A stretch of DNA of 64,000 nucleotides from the NCBI RefSeq assembly GCF_958295425.1, contig NC_081142.1, positions 17,887,284 through 17,951,283 on the forward strand. Direction: 5' to 3'. A model generated the notes under the pieces. That model was not told where the DNA came from. It saw only the letters and a list, made by a program, of their open reading frames with translations, and did not search any database. Shown here in pieces: positions 62,401 to 64,000 of this stretch. Made by a program: the position numbers and the translations under genes. Position 1 is the stretch's first letter. Each line of letters opens with the position of its first letter. This DNA comes from Solea solea. Taxonomy: Eukaryota; Chordata; Actinopteri; Pleuronectiformes; Soleidae.

Positions 62401-63670
62401 CCCTGAGCAGAACGTTCTACACCGAAGAGTTCACTCTTAACACGACCAGTGAGTGATTTCATATTTCTTTTCCATATTGTCAATTGCTTTTTTTGTCATG
62501 ACTCTGACAAATTGTGTGTCTGTCTTTAGTCAAAACGTGTGCACCGGCTCAGCTGAGAGAAGCAGTGCTAAACGACATGCTGTGTTTGAAATGGGAAGCT
62601 CCTCTTCTCTCTCTGTCAGCTCACCTGCAGTATGAAGTTGGCTATCAGACCAGAGGAAGTGAAGCGTGGATGGTAAGATGGTGGTGTTTTTTTTTCAATT
62701 GAATTTATAAGAAATCCTCAGGCAACAGTGGGATGTTTGTTCCTGAAGTTGTGCTCCCCGTCAATTTTCTTTATAGCTTTCAGATTCCCCTCCTGTATCA
62801 CTACCATCAGTATTTCTTGGGGTTACAGCATCTTTTTTGGAGGAATTCTCCGTACAGTTTGGAATAGATGTTTGTATCCGAGAACTGAATTGTGCACAAA
62901 GATAAAATATTTTGTGCAAGTGGAACACTATTAAGAACATGTGTTCAACGGTAAAAGTACAACCTCATTAAGGCTGCTATTAAATATTATGAATATTTAA
63001 TGACATTTTGTCCACAGATGGTTTCATTAGAAGGACCAGGTGCTGGCACGTGTCTTCAGCTTCCATTAGGCAGCCAGTACCATGTAAGAGTCCGGGCTAA
63101 ACCGAATGGGTTCATTTACTCCGGCCACTGGAGTGACTGGTCAGACGTGCTCACTCATCACGGCTCCATTGACACAGGTAAACTGAGTGTGACCATAATC
63201 TGTGCACAGCATATTTAACAGTCTGCATGGTTTGTATCAAACTACATCAAAGTTAATGAGGGGTGCTAGTAGATTTGTACAACAGTTGAAGATGAACATA
63301 CACAGCATGTGTTACTTGAACTGCATAAACATTGAAAACAGCTTCATTTTTATCTTTTAAATAACTTTTCAGTAATGTTGCTCATGCTGTGCATCCCCGT
63401 CTCCATGATGATAATTGCCATCTTACTTATTTCCACATACTTCAGGTAGGATCCTGCTCTTATTATAACCATTTATTCTTCTTTGTTCTTAATAAGAGAT
63501 ATTTTGTTCCCAAAAGCGAAGTCAAATGACATTTATTTCACCAAGTTTCGGTTTGAATTCTGTCTGTTTTTATTTTTTTCAGTAAACTCAAGAAGTATTT
63601 TTGGCCCCCAATGCCCAATCTGGACAAAGTCCTACAAGAATTCCTGACAGAGATTGATGGGGAAAGATGG
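59354..63670 (+). CDS. mpl: Thrombopoietin receptor Mpl, N-terminal eleven exons (partial)
   Basis: Class I homodimeric cytokine receptor for thrombopoietin, acting through JAK2/STAT in thrombocyte and stem cells. Exons: 59354-59447, 59704-59824, 60396-60574, 61030-61184, 61312-61468, 61574-61688, 62294-62448, 62530-62672, 63018-63177, 63373-63445, 63583-63670, giving 480 residues with all phases consistent. The layout is signal peptide, two cytokine-receptor modules each ending in WSxWS (WSSWS 220-224, WSDWS 411-415), membrane span about 427-447 and Box 1 WPPMPNL (458-464) with DKVLQEFL, resembling human WPSLPDLHRVLGQYL. Two tandem modules plus position directly after tie1 identify Mpl rather than EpoR or GhR. 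The final cytoplasmic exon lies past the right edge. The juxtamembrane (K/R)WQFP motif of mammals is absent. Confidence 0.93.
59704..61468 (+). CDS. mpl: mpl exons 2-5: first cytokine receptor module
   Basis: Residues 32-235. The early cysteine pair is C44 and C54 in KCFTRTGGDFTCFFE; N-sequons include NRT (exon 2) and NVS, NRT (exon 3). Exon 5 carries HWSSWSRPVRAMVP. Exon lengths and phases (1-2, 2-1, 1-0, 0-1) are repeated by exons 6-9, as expected for an internally duplicated receptor. Confidence 0.92.
60169..60196. repeat. TTTC tetranucleotide array in mpl intron 2
   Basis: About seven CTTT units lie some 200 bases upstream of the exon 3 acceptor. Confidence 0.9.
61574..63177 (+). CDS. 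mpl: mpl exons 6-9: second cytokine receptor module
   Basis: Residues 236-426. C242 and C252 in LMCYTSDLENITCQWNGS, then ECLGQRTFCHVCRF, LKWEAPLLSLSAHLQYEVGY in the second fibronectin half, and GHWSDWSDVLTHH. Phases match module one exon by exon. Intron 6 contains a LINE remnant. Confidence 0.92.
61826..62200 (+). mobile_element. LINE (non-LTR retrotransposon) 3' remnant in mpl intron 6
   Basis: The forward strand reads HAFITTRLDYCNSL, then after a gap and frameshift an AFAVTAPKLW-like block, then LPDFKSLFKDTFV and finally a TGTACAGCACTTCGGTGCAA / GTGCTTTACAAATAAAG tail. These are conserved C-terminal motifs of reverse transcriptase ORFs in the Jockey/CR1/L2/Rex group of LINEs. The segment between the first two motifs is much shorter than in an intact element, so it is internally deleted and dead. 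Confidence 0.75.
63373..63670 (+). CDS. mpl: mpl exons 10-11: membrane span and Box 1
   Basis: Exon 10 (63373-63445) encodes VMLLMLCIPVSMMIIAILLI STYF. Exon 11 (63583-63670) encodes SKLKKYFWPPMPNLDKVLQE FLTEIDGERW with the proline-rich Box 1 that binds JAK2. Donor TGG|gtatgt in phase 0. No later coding exon is visible up to 64000. Confidence 0.92.
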
Positions 63671-64000
63671 GTATGTATGACATCACAAGTGAACTGATTT
63701 AAAACTTGAACAATGGTACAACATTTCTTACAACCTCGCCACAACTACTTCAGTCAGAAAAATACGATATATCACGTTGTATGGCTATAACTTTAAAAGG
63801 CCTCTATATGTAGTGATATGATTGAGAAAATCAACGCAGATAATGTAAAACACACTCACAATATTGGTAAACTGAGCTTCATCCAGCCAAGTTACAGGTG
63901 TGTCAAAGCCCTTTTTAGATTTAGTTTAGTTTATTTCACTCATTCATTCATTGACAAAAGGAAAGAACAGCTTAAAATAACTGAAAATGTCCGTATTATA
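63671..64000 (+). other. mpl: mpl intron 11, runs off the window
   Basis: The interval starts with the exon 11 donor gtatgt and shows no coding similarity to Mpl cytoplasmic sequence. An ATTC-rich array lies near 63937-63951. Confidence 0.7.

Noticed and set aside
59354..63670. Erythropoietin or growth hormone receptor instead of mpl
   Set aside because: Those have a single cytokine-receptor module; two tandem WSxWS modules and linkage to tie1 point to mpl.

Overview
This is vertebrate nuclear DNA, almost certainly from a ray-finned (teleost) fish. Genes are split into many short exons with GT-AG introns, microsatellites are abundant, and several interspersed repeats have the look of families common in teleost genomes. 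The species cannot be named from the sequence. No bacterial, plasmid, phage or CRISPR features were seen.

Layout: (1) Minus strand, 2217-16928: the first six coding exons of a mu subunit of the AP-1 clathrin adaptor. About 224 residues are present and the rest lies beyond the left edge. Its promoter and 5' leader sit near 16.93-17.2 kb. (2) Minus strand, 19386-20417: a complete three-exon gene for a 147-residue single-pass protein homologous to human C1orf210 (TEMP, type III endosome membrane protein). (3) 20.42-40.6 kb: a 20-kb stretch in which I recognise no coding exon; it holds repeats, perfect palindromes and CTCF-like motifs. (4) Plus strand, 40899-56152: a complete 24-exon tie1 gene for a 1132-residue endothelial receptor tyrosine kinase. 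(5) Plus strand, 59354-63670: the first eleven coding exons (480 residues) of mpl, the thrombopoietin receptor. They run through both cytokine-receptor modules, the membrane span and Box 1; the last cytoplasmic coding part lies beyond the right edge.

The order C1orf210-TIE1-MPL matches the human 1p34 neighbourhood as I know it, which supports all three orthology calls. The AP-1 mu gene is not part of that human neighbourhood. Functionally the window pairs two trafficking genes (AP-1 mu and an endosomal membrane protein) with two blood and vessel receptors (Tie1 in endothelium and haematopoietic cells, Mpl in thrombocyte lineage and stem cells).

All exon boundaries were placed by hand. They rest on splice signals, phase continuity (every exon joins in frame) and remembered family sequence; no alignment was run. 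I found no evidence for a novel biological system. The best unusual items are a GC-AG intron in tie1, a splice donor inside a GTGA tetranucleotide array, two long perfect palindromes at 39.7-39.9 kb, an Mpl that lacks the mammalian WQFP juxtamembrane motif, and several dateable transposon insertions.
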